Position numbers and translations under genes: made by a program. A DNA stretch of 64,000 nucleotides from NCBI GenBank assembly GCA_016788205.1, contig JAEUTA010000002.1:62001-126000 (forward strand), given 5' to 3'. Positions 41,259 through 50,604 of this stretch are shown one piece after another. Within the stretch, counting starts at the first letter, position 1, and every line of letters starts with the position of its first letter. The stretch comes from Flavobacteriales bacterium (GTDB taxonomy: Bacteria; Bacteroidota; Bacteroidia; Flavobacteriales_F; PHOS-HE28). The notes beneath the pieces are model-generated. The model saw only the letters and a program-made list of their open reading frames with translations. It had not been told where the DNA came from and did no database searches.

Positions 41259-42620
41259 ATGAAAGCAGCCCTACGATTGGCATTGGCTGGCGTGATGGCG
41301 CCGTGCCTGGCGTTCGCCCAAGAGGCCGGACCGAATTTGGTGAGTAACGGAGGTTTCGAAACACGCTCGCCCGAGGTGAAGACCTGGGATGAACTGGTTC
41401 GTGCCTCGGGATGGAGCAACGCCAACGGCGGCTCTGTGGATGTATTCAGCAAGCTAGGAAAGAAGAGCACGGTCGGTATCCCGGATAACGAACTGGGATC
41501 GAGCACGGCCTTTGAAGGCGAGAATTATGGCGGTTTCGTAGCGTGGAAGGATGACATGCGCCCGAATTTCAAACGTCTGTTGAACGGGCGGGAGGAAAAG
41601 CCTTTCAAACCCGCTTGGAACCAATACAGTGAATACCTGCAGACCGCTTTGAGCACCCCGCTCACTGCAGGTCAGAAGTACGACATCACCTTCATGGTGA
41701 AACTCGCGGATAAGAGCGACCGCGCCGTTGGCGGCATCGGAGCCTATTGCTCTCCCACCCAACTGAGCTATGTACACCGTCACCACCTGGCCGAACTCGC
41801 TGATGTGAAGAGCGAGACGGTCCTTGAGAACAAGAAGGACTGGGTGGAGGTGAAAGGCATGTTCGTGGCCGATGGCGACGAGAAGTTCATCGTTATCGGT
41901 GCGTTCGGCCCCAACATGGAAAAGAAAAGTGTGGTAGAGGGCGGCGACAGCCAACGGGCCTACTACTACATCGACGGGATCTCCGTGCGCTTGCATCCGG
42001 AAGATGACCGTGATAAGGATGGCGTGATCGACAAGGAAGACAACTGTCCGGACGAGCCTGGTCTGAAAACCCTGGGTGGTTGCCCGGACCGTGACAATGA
42101 TGGGGTTGCCGATAAGATGGACGCATGCCCTGATCAAGCCGGACCTGTTAACCAACAAGGCTGCCCGGATAGTGACGGTGACGGCATCGCCGACAACGTT
42201 GACAAATGCCCGAAAGTGGCTGGTGTAGCGGCCATGAAGGGCTGCCCCGAGATCAAGGAAGAGACCAAGAAGTTGTTCGAAAAGGCCCTCACCGGTATCC
42301 AGTTCGAAACCGGTAGCGCGGTGATCAAGAAGACCAGCTATGGCATCCTTGATCAGGTGGTAGCAGTAATGAACGAGAACACGGCCTATAACTTGGAGAT
42401 CCACGGCCACACGGACAGCCAGGGTGATGATGCCAAGAACATGAAGCTGAGCGATGACCGCGCCGCATCGGTCCGTAAGTACCTAACGGACAAAGGCGTT
42501 GGAGCTGCCCGCCTGCGCTCTGAGGGACATGGCGAGACCATCCCCGTCGCCGACAACACTACGAGCAAAGGCCGTGCGCAGAACCGCCGGGTAGAGTTCA
42601 AAGTGATGTTCTGGGAATAA
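41259..42620 (+). CDS. OmpA-family protein with thrombospondin type 3 repeats
   Basis: 453 aa. Order: signal peptide (ends LAFAQ); a beta-sandwich, carbohydrate-binding-like domain (about 25-245, GPNLVSNGGFE); three to four thrombospondin type 3 calcium loops (about 246-330, DRDKDGVIDKEDNCPD and relatives); and an OmpA peptidoglycan-binding domain (about 345-453, EIHGHTDSQGDD, then RAQNRRVEF). It links the outer membrane or surface to peptidoglycan. The ATG at 41259 is chosen over a TTG at 41253. A very strong hairpin terminator follows. Confidence 0.92.
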   Translation: MKAALRLALAGVMAPCLAFAQEAGPNLVSNGGFETRSPEVKTWDELVRASGWSNANGGSVDVFSKLGKKSTVGIPDNELGSSTAFEGENYGGFVAWKDDMRPNFKRLLNGREEKPFKPAWNQYSEYLQTALSTPLTAGQKYDITFMVKLADKSDRAVGGIGAYCSPTQLSYVHRHHLAELADVKSETVLENKKDWVEVKGMFVADGDEKFIVIGAFGPNMEKKSVVEGGDSQRAYYYIDGISVRLHPEDDRDKDGVIDKEDNCPDEPGLKTLGGCPDRDNDGVADKMDACPDQAGPVNQQGCPDSDGDGIADNVDKCPKVAGVAAMKGCPEIKEETKKLFEKALTGIQFETGSAVIKKTSYGILDQVVAVMNENTAYNLEIHGHTDSQGDDAKNMKLSDDRAASVRKYLTDKGVGAARLRSEGHGETIPVADNTTSKGRAQNRRVEFKVMFWE

Positions 42621-42642
42621 TCGATCCCACTAGAGAGTACCC

Positions 42643-42684
42643 AAAGCGAAAGGCCGCTCCTGATCAGGAGCGGCCTTTCGCTTT
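42643..42684. terminator. Perfect 21-bp inverted repeat terminator
   Basis: Left arm 42643-42663 (AAAGCGAAAGG, then CCGCTCCTGA) and right arm 42664-42684 are exact reverse complements with no loop bases, ending CTTTCGCTTT. It follows the OmpA-family gene by 22 nt and, because both ends are A/T-rich, may work in both directions. Confidence 0.88.
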
Positions 42685-43044
42685 CATGTGTTGTGGTATC
42701 AGGTGGTCGCTAAGAGCTCGGGTTCGATGCTCGGGCTGGATAAGATGAGCACGACTCCCCAAAGACAGTCGAACATGGTGTACATCCTAGCCCGTTTTCC
42801 CGTCTGCCATGCGGCACCCTTGAACCTTGCAGTAGGGTCAATGCTGACGTTGATCAAGGCGATGAACAACAGGCATCGCGCAATGCTCGGTCCAAAGCGC
42901 TCATCGAACAACGGGTTCTCAAGAGGCCAAACCTCGAAGCCTTGCATCCCCGACCACCATCAGATGGATCTGGCGGGCACTCACGGCATCAACCGCGTAT
43001 TGAACTCGTGGATCTGGCCGAGCCCTGAATATCCGGCAACGAAA
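42685..43044. other. 360-nt stretch without a supported gene
   Basis: This lies between two terminators that serve genes on both sides. The best reading frame is on the minus strand at 42699-42947 (82 codons, ATG start), with a hydrophobic stretch CLLFIALINVSI and another near its end, but no promoter octamer, homologue I can name or typical codon bias. A plus-strand frame at 42688-43110 runs into the next terminator and gene. I see no tRNA or repeat. It could hold a small RNA or a decayed gene. Confidence 0.5.
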
Positions 43045-43071
43045 AAGGGGCGGCCCGATGGGCCGCCCCTT
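43041..43071 (-). terminator. Rho-independent terminator of the outer-membrane barrel gene
   Basis: AAGGGGCGGCCC (43045-43056) and GGGCCGCCCCTT (43060-43071) form a 12-bp stem with a 3-nt loop. On the minus strand it is followed by TTTTTC (43046-43041). It lies 19 nt after the stop of the gene at 43091. Confidence 0.92.
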
Positions 43072-43090
43072 GAATTCGAGGGGATGACTA

Positions 43091-43933
43091 CTACTGGAAG
43101 TAGAAGTTGATACCCAGCGTACCGCGCAGGGCCGTATCGATGGTGAAGCTGCTGCTCTTGTCAGCTTGACCGTCGTTAGGGTTACCTTCGGTGGTAGTGG
43201 TCTCGATGGAGTTGGTAGCACCGTTGAAGGTCTCTACCGTGCTCTCGCCCAGACCGCTGGAGGTCATGTTCAGGCCCCAAGCGTATTCACCGCTGAGGGA
43301 GATCTTCGGAGCGCAGAACCATTCAACACCGGCGAAGGCGTTGAGGCCCAAGTTGAAAGTACCGCTCTGCTTCTCTTCCGTGGTACGGCTACCAGGGTTG
43401 GTAGCGCTCAGGTTGTTACCGTACTCATAGGTGGTCTTACCGCTACCGAAACCGACACCGATCTCAGCACCGTAGATACCCACAACGCGGGTGGAACCAA
43501 CACGCTTCTCGATACCTGCACCGAGGTCAACGGCCATGAAGCCGGTCTTGGTCACGTCTTCAACGGTCGGGGTAGGCGTAGCCGTAGAAGCTGCGTCATC
43601 CACCAATTCCGTCGACTTCTGGGAGCCGAAGCCGATGCGGAGCTTGCCACGGTAAGCCGTGTTCGCGTCGATCAGTTTCTTACCGCCGATAACGATACCG
43701 CTACCATTGTTGCTGTTGCTACCGAAGAACGATTGCAGGGAAGGGGCCGTGTTGGTGCCTCCGTTGAAGAGGTTACCAGCGTAGCCGAGCAAAGAGTTAG
43801 CTCCGAAAGTCAAACCCCAGTCACCGCTCTGGCTGAGCCAATTCTCACCGCGGTTGCTGGTGATCTCCCCCGTTTGGGCGGAGGCCGTCATGGCAGCTAC
43901 CATGGCTGCCGAGAACAGTACATGCTTCTTCAT
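43091..43933 (-). CDS. Outer-membrane beta-barrel protein
   Basis: 280 aa. A signal peptide (ends MTASAQ) is followed by alternating amphipathic beta-strands (for example RGKLRIGFGS, TGFMAVDLGAGIEK, GTFNLGLNAFAGVEWF, and the terminal TLRGTLGINFYFQ ending in an aromatic residue). Two conspicuous Thr-rich, Asn/Gly-rich loops probably face outward. It is likely a small porin-like or surface barrel protein; no ligand can be named. Strong codon bias and its own strong terminator suggest an abundant product. The 216-nt gap upstream may hold its promoter (TAAACTTG at 44010-44017, minus strand, is a weak candidate). Confidence 0.8.
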   Translation of the reverse strand: MKKHVLFSAAMVAAMTASAQTGEITSNRGENWLSQSGDWGLTFGANSLLGYAGNLFNGGTNTAPSLQSFFGSNSNNGSGIVIGGKKLIDANTAYRGKLRIGFGSQKSTELVDDAASTATPTPTVEDVTKTGFMAVDLGAGIEKRVGSTRVVGIYGAEIGVGFGSGKTTYEYGNNLSATNPGSRTTEEKQSGTFNLGLNAFAGVEWFCAPKISLSGEYAWGLNMTSSGLGESTVETFNGATNSIETTTTEGNPNDGQADKSSSFTIDTALRGTLGINFYFQ

Positions 43934-44149
43934 TGTTTATTGATTAGGTGCGTGTTTGGTTCTAGGTTGGTTGCCCTAAGCAGGACGAAGATCGCTGCGA
44001 AAAGCGGGGCAAGTTTATGAACTTTTCTACACTCTGTACACAGAGCTTTGTTGATCCCGTCGAAATTTCACCGGCCCGGGTTGGTCAACCATCGTGCCAT
44101 AATGGGGTTTCGACGGCACAAATATGCGGTGTTTTCCGTTATTCACACA

Positions 44150-44809
44150 TCATCCGACTTTATCCTGGAGCATCGGCACGAATCTGAACGCTCCTCTATC
44201 ATCGGTACGGAAGGTTCCGGCCTCGGTGCGCTCCATGCGCAACATGCGCTGCTCATCCCCCTCACCCACCGGGATGACCAACACCCCTCCCACCTTCAAT
44301 TGTCCAAGTAGGTCTTCAGGCACCCAAGGCGCACCACAGGTGACCAGTACGCGATCGAAAGGTCCCTCCTTCGGCAAGCCCTTGAAGCCGTCACCATGCG
44401 AGAGGGTGGGCCGATACCCCATCTGCGACAAGCGCTCCTTCGTGCGCAGATAAAGCGGTTTATGCCGTTCAATGCTGAACACCTTGCATTCCAACGAGCA
44501 CAGTACGGCGGTCTGATAACCGCTTCCCGTACCGATCTCCAACACCTTCATCCGCGGCCGAAGCTCCAACAGTTCGGTCTGGAACGCTACGGTATAGGGC
44601 TGACTGATGGTCTGCCCGCAACCGATGGGAAAGGCGATATCCTGGTAGGCCAGTTCCATGAAAGCCGAATCATCGATGAACTGGTGCCGCGCGATCCTCG
44701 AGATGGCGTCCAGCACACGTTGGTCTTTGATGCCCTTGTTCCTCAGCACATCCACCAACCGCTTGCGCAACCCTTGGTGGCGGTGTTCATCTTTCCAGTG
44801 TAGGCTCAC
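44150..44809 (-). CDS. Protein-L-isoaspartate O-methyltransferase
   Basis: 219 aa. It methylates isoaspartyl residues for protein repair. SAM-binding motif I is VLEIGTGSGYQTAVL. The family-specific QTISQPYTVA and the C-terminal region with LVIPVGEG are present. The start is a GTG at 44809; TAACTTCG lies 4 nt before it on this strand and supports it. It is followed by the outer-membrane barrel gene on the same strand after a 216-nt gap. Confidence 0.95.
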   Translation of the reverse strand: MSLHWKDEHRHQGLRKRLVDVLRNKGIKDQRVLDAISRIARHQFIDDSAFMELAYQDIAFPIGCGQTISQPYTVAFQTELLELRPRMKVLEIGTGSGYQTAVLCSLECKVFSIERHKPLYLRTKERLSQMGYRPTLSHGDGFKGLPKEGPFDRVLVTCGAPWVPEDLLGQLKVGGVLVIPVGEGDEQRMLRMERTEAGTFRTDDRGAFRFVPMLQDKVG

Positions 44810-44813
44810 GCGG

Positions 44814-44821
44814 CGAAGTTA
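44814..44821 (-). promoter_or_regulatory. Bacteroidota -7 element (TAACTTCG)
   Basis: On the minus strand TAACTTCG ends 4 nt before the pcm GTG start. Confidence 0.4.
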
Positions 44822-44853
44822 GTCGCGCTACCCGCGCAGCCGCCAAGGGCGTG

Positions 44854-44861
44854 TACTTTCG
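44854..44861 (+). promoter_or_regulatory. Bacteroidota -7 element (TACTTTCG)
   Basis: TACTTTCG ends 32 nt before the ATG at 44894; the same octamer is used before sucC and at 21996-22003. Confidence 0.4.
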
Positions 44862-44893
44862 CAGCCCGCAAGCGGCGACCATCGTGGCACCGC

Positions 44894-45892
44894 ATGCAAC
44901 AACAGATGTCGAAACCGCTTCGAATAGGTGTGCTGGGCGCCGGTCATCTGGGCCGGATCCACATGCAGCAACTCTTGCAGATCCCCGAGTGGGAGGTCGT
45001 AGGGTTCCATGATCCGCATCCCGAGAAATGCGATGCCATAAACCGGGAGTTCGCGCTGAACCCCTTCCCCTCGGCCGATGCTTTGATGGAGCAAGTGGAT
45101 GCGGTGGATATCGTGACCCCGACCACCACGCACCATGAACTGGCCGTTCGAGCCTTGCAACGTGGGTTACACCTGTTCGTGGAGAAGCCATTGACGCGCA
45201 CCGTGAGTGAAGCCAACGAACTCCTTGCACTGGCCGATGATACCAGGAAGAAGGTTCAGGTCGGGCATGTTGAGCGGTTCAACCCGGCATTCCGAGCGGC
45301 ACTACCCTATTTCGCCGACCCCATGTTCATCGAAACACATCGGCTAGCCCAGTTCAATCCACGGGGTACGGACGTCAGCGTGGTGCTCGACTTGATGATA
45401 CATGACATCGACATCGTGTTGCACGTCGTTAAGAGTCCCGTGAAGGAGATCCATGCGAGCGGGGTGTGCGTAGTGAGCGAGACCCCTGACATCGCCAATG
45501 CACGTATCGCCTTCGACAATGGCTGTGTGGCGAACCTCACGGCCAGCCGCATCAGCATGAAGAACATGCGGAAGAGCCGTTTCTTCCAGCGCGATGCCTA
45601 TATCGCCGTGGACATGCTGGATAAGAGCACGGAGATCGTGCGCATGCGCACCGTAGAAGGAGAAGCGGACCCGTTCGCAGTGACCATCGACTTGGGTGAA
45701 GGCAAAGGAGTGCGCGAGATAAGTTTCGAGAAGCCCGAGATCCCCACCGTGAACGCGATCCGCGAAGAACTACGCGCATTCGCGGCCAGCATAGTGTCCG
45801 ACAGTGTACCGATGGTCTCCATCGCGGATGGCGCCGAGGCACTTCGGGTGGCCCATGCCATATATGATGGCATGAACGTGCAGAAGGCATGA
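44894..45892 (+). CDS. Gfo/Idh/MocA-family NAD(P)-dependent oxidoreductase
   Basis: 332 aa. Rossmann motif GVLGAGHLGRIH near residue 11-22; EKPL with the catalytic Lys in LFVEKPLTRT; and a substrate domain with MIHDIDIV. It oxidises or reduces a (nucleotide-)sugar or related polyol in the cytoplasm; the substrate is not specified. The downstream lipoprotein and sugar transferase genes suggest a role in polysaccharide precursor synthesis, by inference. A second ATG at 44906 is possible. Confidence 0.9.
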   Translation: MQQQMSKPLRIGVLGAGHLGRIHMQQLLQIPEWEVVGFHDPHPEKCDAINREFALNPFPSADALMEQVDAVDIVTPTTTHHELAVRALQRGLHLFVEKPLTRTVSEANELLALADDTRKKVQVGHVERFNPAFRAALPYFADPMFIETHRLAQFNPRGTDVSVVLDLMIHDIDIVLHVVKSPVKEIHASGVCVVSETPDIANARIAFDNGCVANLTASRISMKNMRKSRFFQRDAYIAVDMLDKSTEIVRMRTVEGEADPFAVTIDLGEGKGVREISFEKPEIPTVNAIREELRAFAASIVSDSVPMVSIADGAEALRVAHAIYDGMNVQKA

Positions 45893-45935
45893 CGCGGCAT
45901 ACTGATCTGGCGTGACCTTGCGTTGGCCCTTACAT

Positions 45936-46793
45936 ATGGTAAGAATCTGGCCGGTCGTTGCATGCCCGCTCCTTCTGCTAGCTGCTTGCAGGAAGGGTGA
46001 TGCTGTACCTGCCTATCTGGATATTCCAGCCGTGACATTGGATGCTACGATCGCAGAAGGCGGCAGCACCAGCAAGGTAACTGACGTCTGGGTCTCTGTG
46101 AATGACGAAGAACTCGGTCTCTGGGAGCTGCCAGCGCGCGTTCCCATTCTGGCGGACGGACCACAGGTGATCCGAGTGGCAGCCGGAGTGAAGAGGAACG
46201 GTGCATTCGACGATCGCCTCCAGTATCCATACTACACGGCTTGGCAAAATACCGTGGACCTACGCCCGGAGCGCAGCGTTACCATAGACCCTATCGTACG
46301 TTACCAAGGCGCAGCCATCTGGGCGGAACGGTTCGATGACGCCGGCAATCTGCTCTATACCGCCCCGAGCAGTGATACGACCTTGATCATTTACACACCC
46401 GAGGATGATCCGGGCCTTCCGCGCGACGGCACGACTTGCGCTGGATTCGTGCTCGAGACCGGTCGCGACTACATTCAGCTATACACCGACCAGAACTTCG
46501 GTGCGGCCTTTGGTCCCGTGTACTTGGAACTGGATTACAGCACGGAAGTGGACCTGCGCATCGGATACACCTACGTTCAAAGTGGTTCCACCATTTATCA
46601 GCCTTGGATAACACTTGTCCCGACCACCGGTGCAGGCTCCGTGAGGTGGAACAAGGTGTACATCGATGTCTCCACCTACTTCAATACCTCCGGCATCTCC
46701 AGCCGCGACTTTTACGTGGAGGCCGTACTTCCGAATGACCGTTCGTCCGCACGTGCGTACTTGGACAACATCAAGCTCGTACAGCCCGAATGA
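45936..46793 (+). CDS. Lipoprotein of unknown function
   Basis: 285 aa. Lipobox LLAAC around residues 14-18, then RKGD. The body is beta-rich with a C-terminal segment (GSTIYQPWITLVP, VYIDVSTYF, AYLDNIKLVQ) resembling a carbohydrate-binding-like sandwich. I do not recognise a family. The ATG at 45936 is preferred over a GTG at 45912. It overlaps the sugar transferase start (ATGA), so it is co-transcribed with it. Confidence 0.72.
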   Translation: MVRIWPVVACPLLLLAACRKGDAVPAYLDIPAVTLDATIAEGGSTSKVTDVWVSVNDEELGLWELPARVPILADGPQVIRVAAGVKRNGAFDDRLQYPYYTAWQNTVDLRPERSVTIDPIVRYQGAAIWAERFDDAGNLLYTAPSSDTTLIIYTPEDDPGLPRDGTTCAGFVLETGRDYIQLYTDQNFGAAFGPVYLELDYSTEVDLRIGYTYVQSGSTIYQPWITLVPTTGAGSVRWNKVYIDVSTYFNTSGISSRDFYVEAVLPNDRSSARAYLDNIKLVQPE

Positions 46794-48208
46794 TGGACAG
46801 GAGAAAGCTAGTGGCCCTGTACGTGCTCGCCGACCTGGCGAGCGGGGCTCTGGCTTGGACACTGTTCTACCTCTACCGAAAGGTGGTATTGGAGCCCATC
46901 AAGTTCGGCTATGATGTGGACGTCGTGCTGGATACCAACTTCTATAAAGGCCTTGTCCTGATACCGCTTTTCTGGTTCGGGTTATACACCGTGATGGGGG
47001 GCTACCGGGAGATCCATCGTCGCTACCGGATCCTGGAGTTGGGACAGGTGCTCTTGGTGAGCCTGCTCGGTGTCACGGTCATCTTCTTCGTGCTGCTGTT
47101 GGATGATGAGGTGGCCAACTACCGGTACTACTATCGTTCGTTCCTCACGCTCTTCGGGCTGCACTTCAGCATCAACTTCATCCTGCGTTTCGTTCTTACC
47201 AGCGGCACGGTGCGCAGGGTCCACGACCGCAGGATCGGCTTCAACACCATCCTGGTAGGCGGTAACGAACGTGCACTGGCCATCCATGCCGAGATCGAAG
47301 CCATGCCCAAATCACCCGGCAACCGGTTCGTCGGGTTCGTGAACGTGAACGGTGGCGACCAGCTGCTTACTTCCATCGGTCTTCCCCGCTTGGGCAAATG
47401 GAATGAACTGCGAAGGGTGATCGGCCAGCATGCGGTCGAAGAAGCCATCATCGCGGTGGATTCCGGCGAGCATGAACACATCAGCCGCATCATGAACGAG
47501 CTGGAGGGCACGGGGGTGCGCATCAAGATCATTCCGGACATGTACGACATCCTCTCCGGTTCCGTGAAGATGACCAGCATCTTCGGTGCACCGTTGATCG
47601 AGGTGAACCCCCAGATCATGCCGGCGTGGCAATTCTCGTTGAAACGCGCGCTGGACATCACAGCGAGCGCCTTGGCACTATTGATCCTCGCCCCGGCCTA
47701 TTCGATCCTGGCCATTTGCGTGAAATTCTCCTCCCCGGGACGTGTGTTCTTCTGGCAGGAACGCATCGGCAAGCACGGCAGACCGTTCCAGATCGTGAAA
47801 TTCCGAAGTATGTACGCTGATGCTGAGCGCAACGGTCCGCAATTGAGCAGTTCAACGGATACCCGCATCACGCCGTTCGGCCGTTGGATGCGCAAGACCC
47901 GCATGGACGAACTGCCTCAATTCTGGAATGTGCTCAAAGGGGATATGAGCCTTGTGGGGCCTCGCCCGGAACGTCAGCATTTCATAGATGCCATAACCGA
48001 ACTCGCGCCACACTATCGACACCTTCATAAGGTACGCCCAGGCATAACCAGTTGGGGCCAGGTGAAGTTCGGTTACGCGGAGAACGTGCACCAGATGATC
48101 CGCCGCCTGAAGTACGACATCCTGTACATCGAGAACATGAGCCTGGCCATGGACTTGAAGATCATGGCGTACACGGTGCTCATCATCCTGAAAGGCGACG
48201 GCAAGTAG
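46790..48208 (+). CDS. Polyprenyl-phosphate sugar-1-phosphate transferase (exopolysaccharide initiation)
   Basis: 472 aa. Four or five N-terminal membrane segments (about 10-125), a CoA_binding_3/Rossmann-like domain (about 145-270), then the bacterial sugar transferase domain from residue 285: SPGRVFFWQERIG, KFRSM, KTRMDELPQFWNVLKGD and SLVGPRPE, all intact. It transfers a sugar-1-phosphate from a nucleotide sugar to undecaprenyl phosphate at the inner membrane, starting exopolysaccharide or O-antigen repeats. The start overlaps the lipoprotein stop by 4 nt. Confidence 0.95.
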   Translation: MMDRRKLVALYVLADLASGALAWTLFYLYRKVVLEPIKFGYDVDVVLDTNFYKGLVLIPLFWFGLYTVMGGYREIHRRYRILELGQVLLVSLLGVTVIFFVLLLDDEVANYRYYYRSFLTLFGLHFSINFILRFVLTSGTVRRVHDRRIGFNTILVGGNERALAIHAEIEAMPKSPGNRFVGFVNVNGGDQLLTSIGLPRLGKWNELRRVIGQHAVEEAIIAVDSGEHEHISRIMNELEGTGVRIKIIPDMYDILSGSVKMTSIFGAPLIEVNPQIMPAWQFSLKRALDITASALALLILAPAYSILAICVKFSSPGRVFFWQERIGKHGRPFQIVKFRSMYADAERNGPQLSSSTDTRITPFGRWMRKTRMDELPQFWNVLKGDMSLVGPRPERQHFIDAITELAPHYRHLHKVRPGITSWGQVKFGYAENVHQMIRRLKYDILYIENMSLAMDLKIMAYTVLIILKGDGK

Positions 48209-48229
48209 GGACCGAAGATTTTCGCCCCC

Positions 48230-48237
48230 TACCTTTC
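48230..48237 (+). promoter_or_regulatory. Bacteroidota -7 element (TACCTTTC)
   Basis: TACCTTTC, one mismatch to TAnnTTTG, ends 17 nt before the ATG at 48255. Confidence 0.5.
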
Positions 48238-48254
48238 CGCTCTATCACACCCCC

Positions 48255-49142
48255 ATGAACATCTCCGTTATCGGTGCCGGCCAGATGGGCAACGGCATCG
48301 CCCACGTCTTCGCCCAGAGCGGCCACAAAGTCACACTGATCGATATCGCACAGGCGGGCCTTGACAAAGGCATGGCAACCATCGCCAAGAACCTGGACAG
48401 ACAAGTGGCCAAGGGTGCGCTGAACGAAGAGCAAAAGGCGGCAACGCTCAAGAACATCACCACCATCACCGATATGGCCGCCGGTGTGAAAGCGGCGGAA
48501 CTCGTAGTGGAAGCGGCCACGGAGAACGTGGATCTGAAATTGAGGATCTTCCGCGACCTCGATGCCAATGCACCCAGTGGTTGCATCCTGGCCACCAATA
48601 CCAGCAGCATCAGCATAACGCGGATCGCTGCTGCCACCAAGCGGTCGGGGAACGTGATCGGCATGCACTTCATGAACCCGGTACCGGTGATGAAACTGGT
48701 GGAGGTGATACGGGGGTACGATACCACGGACGCGGTAACGAAGACCGTGGTGGACCTGAGCACGGCGATCGGCAAGGTGCCCGTCACGGTGAACGACTAC
48801 GCCGGCTTCATCGCCAACCGGATCCTGATGCCCATGATCAACGAGTCCATCGAGGCCTTGTTCCAAGGAGTGGGCGGTGTGGCGGAGATCGATGCGATCA
48901 TGAAGCTCGGCATGGCGCATCCGATGGGGCCTTTGCAACTGGCGGACTTCATAGGGCTGGACACTTGCCTTGCCATTCTGCGGGTGCTCCACGAAGGTTT
49001 CGGCAACCCGAAATACGCACCATGCCCGTTGCTGGTACAAATGGTCACGGCTGGCAAGCTGGGGGTCAAGAGCGGAGAAGGGTTCTACCAGTACACAGCA
49101 GGTAGCAAGGAACAGGTCGTGGCACCGTCGTTCCGCAGGTGA
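48255..49142 (+). CDS. 3-hydroxybutyryl-CoA dehydrogenase
   Basis: 295 aa, the standard length. NAD-binding motif VIGAGQMGNGIAHVFA; substrate motif TNTSSISIT; catalytic His in GMHFMNPVPVMKLVE; C-terminal domain with VNDYAGFIANRIL. It oxidises (S)-3-hydroxyacyl-CoA in fatty acid or butanoate metabolism. A GNAT gene starts on its last codon (GTGA overlap). Confidence 0.95.
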   Translation: MNISVIGAGQMGNGIAHVFAQSGHKVTLIDIAQAGLDKGMATIAKNLDRQVAKGALNEEQKAATLKNITTITDMAAGVKAAELVVEAATENVDLKLRIFRDLDANAPSGCILATNTSSISITRIAAATKRSGNVIGMHFMNPVPVMKLVEVIRGYDTTDAVTKTVVDLSTAIGKVPVTVNDYAGFIANRILMPMINESIEALFQGVGGVAEIDAIMKLGMAHPMGPLQLADFIGLDTCLAILRVLHEGFGNPKYAPCPLLVQMVTAGKLGVKSGEGFYQYTAGSKEQVVAPSFRR

Positions 49143-49660
49143 ACATCCGTCTTGCGACCCAGGCGGACGTGAGTCGGATCCGTCTCGTAGCGCTACGGAC
49201 CTGGCCGGTCGCGTACGCACGGATCCTCTCCCCTTCTCAGCTCACCTACATGCTGGACCTCATGTACAGCGAGCGGGCGCTGGCCGCACAGATGAGCGTT
49301 AGGAACCATCGTTTCGCACTCTGTTCCGAGGGGGATGAGCTGCTCGGGTTCGCGGGATACGAGCATCACTACGGGCGGCCAGGACATACACGTTTGCATA
49401 AGCTCTACGCGCTGCCCGAGGCCCAAGGCTCAGGTGTAGGCCGTACGTTATTGTTACACGTGATGGATGAAGCACGTGGGGCCGGTGACCACAGGGTAGA
49501 GCTGAACGTGAACCGCTTCAATACCGCGCGTCCGTTCTACGAGAAGCACGGTTTCCGGGTGGTGCGCGACGAAGTCATCGACATCGGCAAAGGCTACGTC
49601 ATGGACGACCATGTCATGGAACTGGACCTTTCGCATGGACCAGAGGAACACCTGGCCTAG
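49139..49660 (+). CDS. GNAT family N-acetyltransferase
   Basis: 173 aa. Acetyl-CoA loop LYALPEAQGSGVGRTLL, followed by the C-terminal FYEKHGFRVV. The start is a GTG overlapping the dehydrogenase stop. The acceptor is unknown. Its stop overlaps that of the convergent FkbM methyltransferase (CTAG). Confidence 0.88.
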   Translation: MNIRLATQADVSRIRLVALRTWPVAYARILSPSQLTYMLDLMYSERALAAQMSVRNHRFALCSEGDELLGFAGYEHHYGRPGHTRLHKLYALPEAQGSGVGRTLLLHVMDEARGAGDHRVELNVNRFNTARPFYEKHGFRVVRDEVIDIGKGYVMDDHVMELDLSHGPEEHLA

Positions 49661-50511
49661 CCCGTGGTGCGTTCCCAGATGATGTCCTCTTTGTGTCCTT
49701 CGGGCATGCGCTCAGGTTCCATGAGCACCAATGTGCCGTCGCGGTGCACGTGATGGGGCCGGAAGCCTGCGGAACGAAGCAGTCGGAAGAGCTCCTCATT
49801 CACCGGCGATGATCCGGGATCGAAGGAGGTCTCGACGAGGATGGAACGGATGGCACCTTTGGCGAGCATACGTGTCGCTCCTTTCAAAGCGGGCAGTTCA
49901 CTTTCTTCGATATCGAGCTTGAGGAAATCGATCCGCTCGATGCCATGTCTCAAGCAGAAATCATCAATGGTGCTCACCTCCACCTCCACCGGGATACGGT
50001 CATTCGGGGTCTGAGCGTTCTCCAGCGCTGCATAACCATGGGTCACTACCCGTGGCGTATCGTAGAACGTCATGCGACCGGTACGATCCGTGAGCGCCAT
50101 GGCTTGGAAGTGCCATCCGGGCACCTTGTCCGGGTCGTTCAGGCGGAAGATGCGTGCCTGGCACGTTGGCGAAGGCTCGAAGGACCAGACCTGTCCCGTA
50201 GGCCCAACCATGCCAAGCAACTCAGCAGCGAGGTAGCCGATGTTGCACCCGGGATCGAACGCCACCATACCAGGTTTCAAGTGGCGACGGAGGTAGTTGA
50301 GGATGTTCTCTTCGTACAATCCGTACATCATCATCCGGTGGAACTGGATATCCCGGTCGAGTTCAACCACCACTCCGTTGAGTTCCAGCTTGGTCTGCGG
50401 ATCAGCGGCCCAATGACCGATCGAGTCGGCCAATCGGTGACGTCCACGGATGGGGACATGATGAGCGAACCAGCGCAACGAGCCACGAACGGCTTTCTTG
50501 AGAACGGACAT
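49657..50511 (-). CDS. FkbM family methyltransferase
   Basis: 284 aa. SAM-binding motif FDPGCNIGYLAAELLG; the FkbM hallmark VSTIDDF followed by IDFLKLDIEESELPALKGA. The N-terminal ~60 residues are basic with a hydrophobic start. The family methylates O-groups on polyketides, sugars or lipids; in Bacteroidota such genes are often linked to surface glycans. The ATG at 50511 is used; longer upstream extensions are not supported. Confidence 0.88.
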   Translation of the reverse strand: MSVLKKAVRGSLRWFAHHVPIRGRHRLADSIGHWAADPQTKLELNGVVVELDRDIQFHRMMMYGLYEENILNYLRRHLKPGMVAFDPGCNIGYLAAELLGMVGPTGQVWSFEPSPTCQARIFRLNDPDKVPGWHFQAMALTDRTGRMTFYDTPRVVTHGYAALENAQTPNDRIPVEVEVSTIDDFCLRHGIERIDFLKLDIEESELPALKGATRMLAKGAIRSILVETSFDPGSSPVNEELFRLLRSAGFRPHHVHRDGTLVLMEPERMPEGHKEDIIWERTTG

Positions 50512-50604
50512 TGAGGTACGATGATTTCCGGAGCCTGCTCCCGGCTTGGGCGATACGAGGCGTGAAGGTAGTATTCCGTGGAAGAGGGCATGGGAGATGC
50601 ACGT

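Noticed and set aside
42699..42740. A tRNA suggested by GGTTCGATGC near 42720
   Set aside because: No acceptor or anticodon arms can be folded around it.
42688..43110. A 140-codon plus-strand gene
   Set aside because: It reads through the terminator at 43041-43071 and into the 3' end of the barrel gene, with no promoter or recognisable protein features.
44032..44045. A small operator-like palindrome (CTCTGT, ACAGAG) upstream of the barrel gene
   Set aside because: The arms are only 6 bp and there is no second copy in the window, so it could easily be chance.
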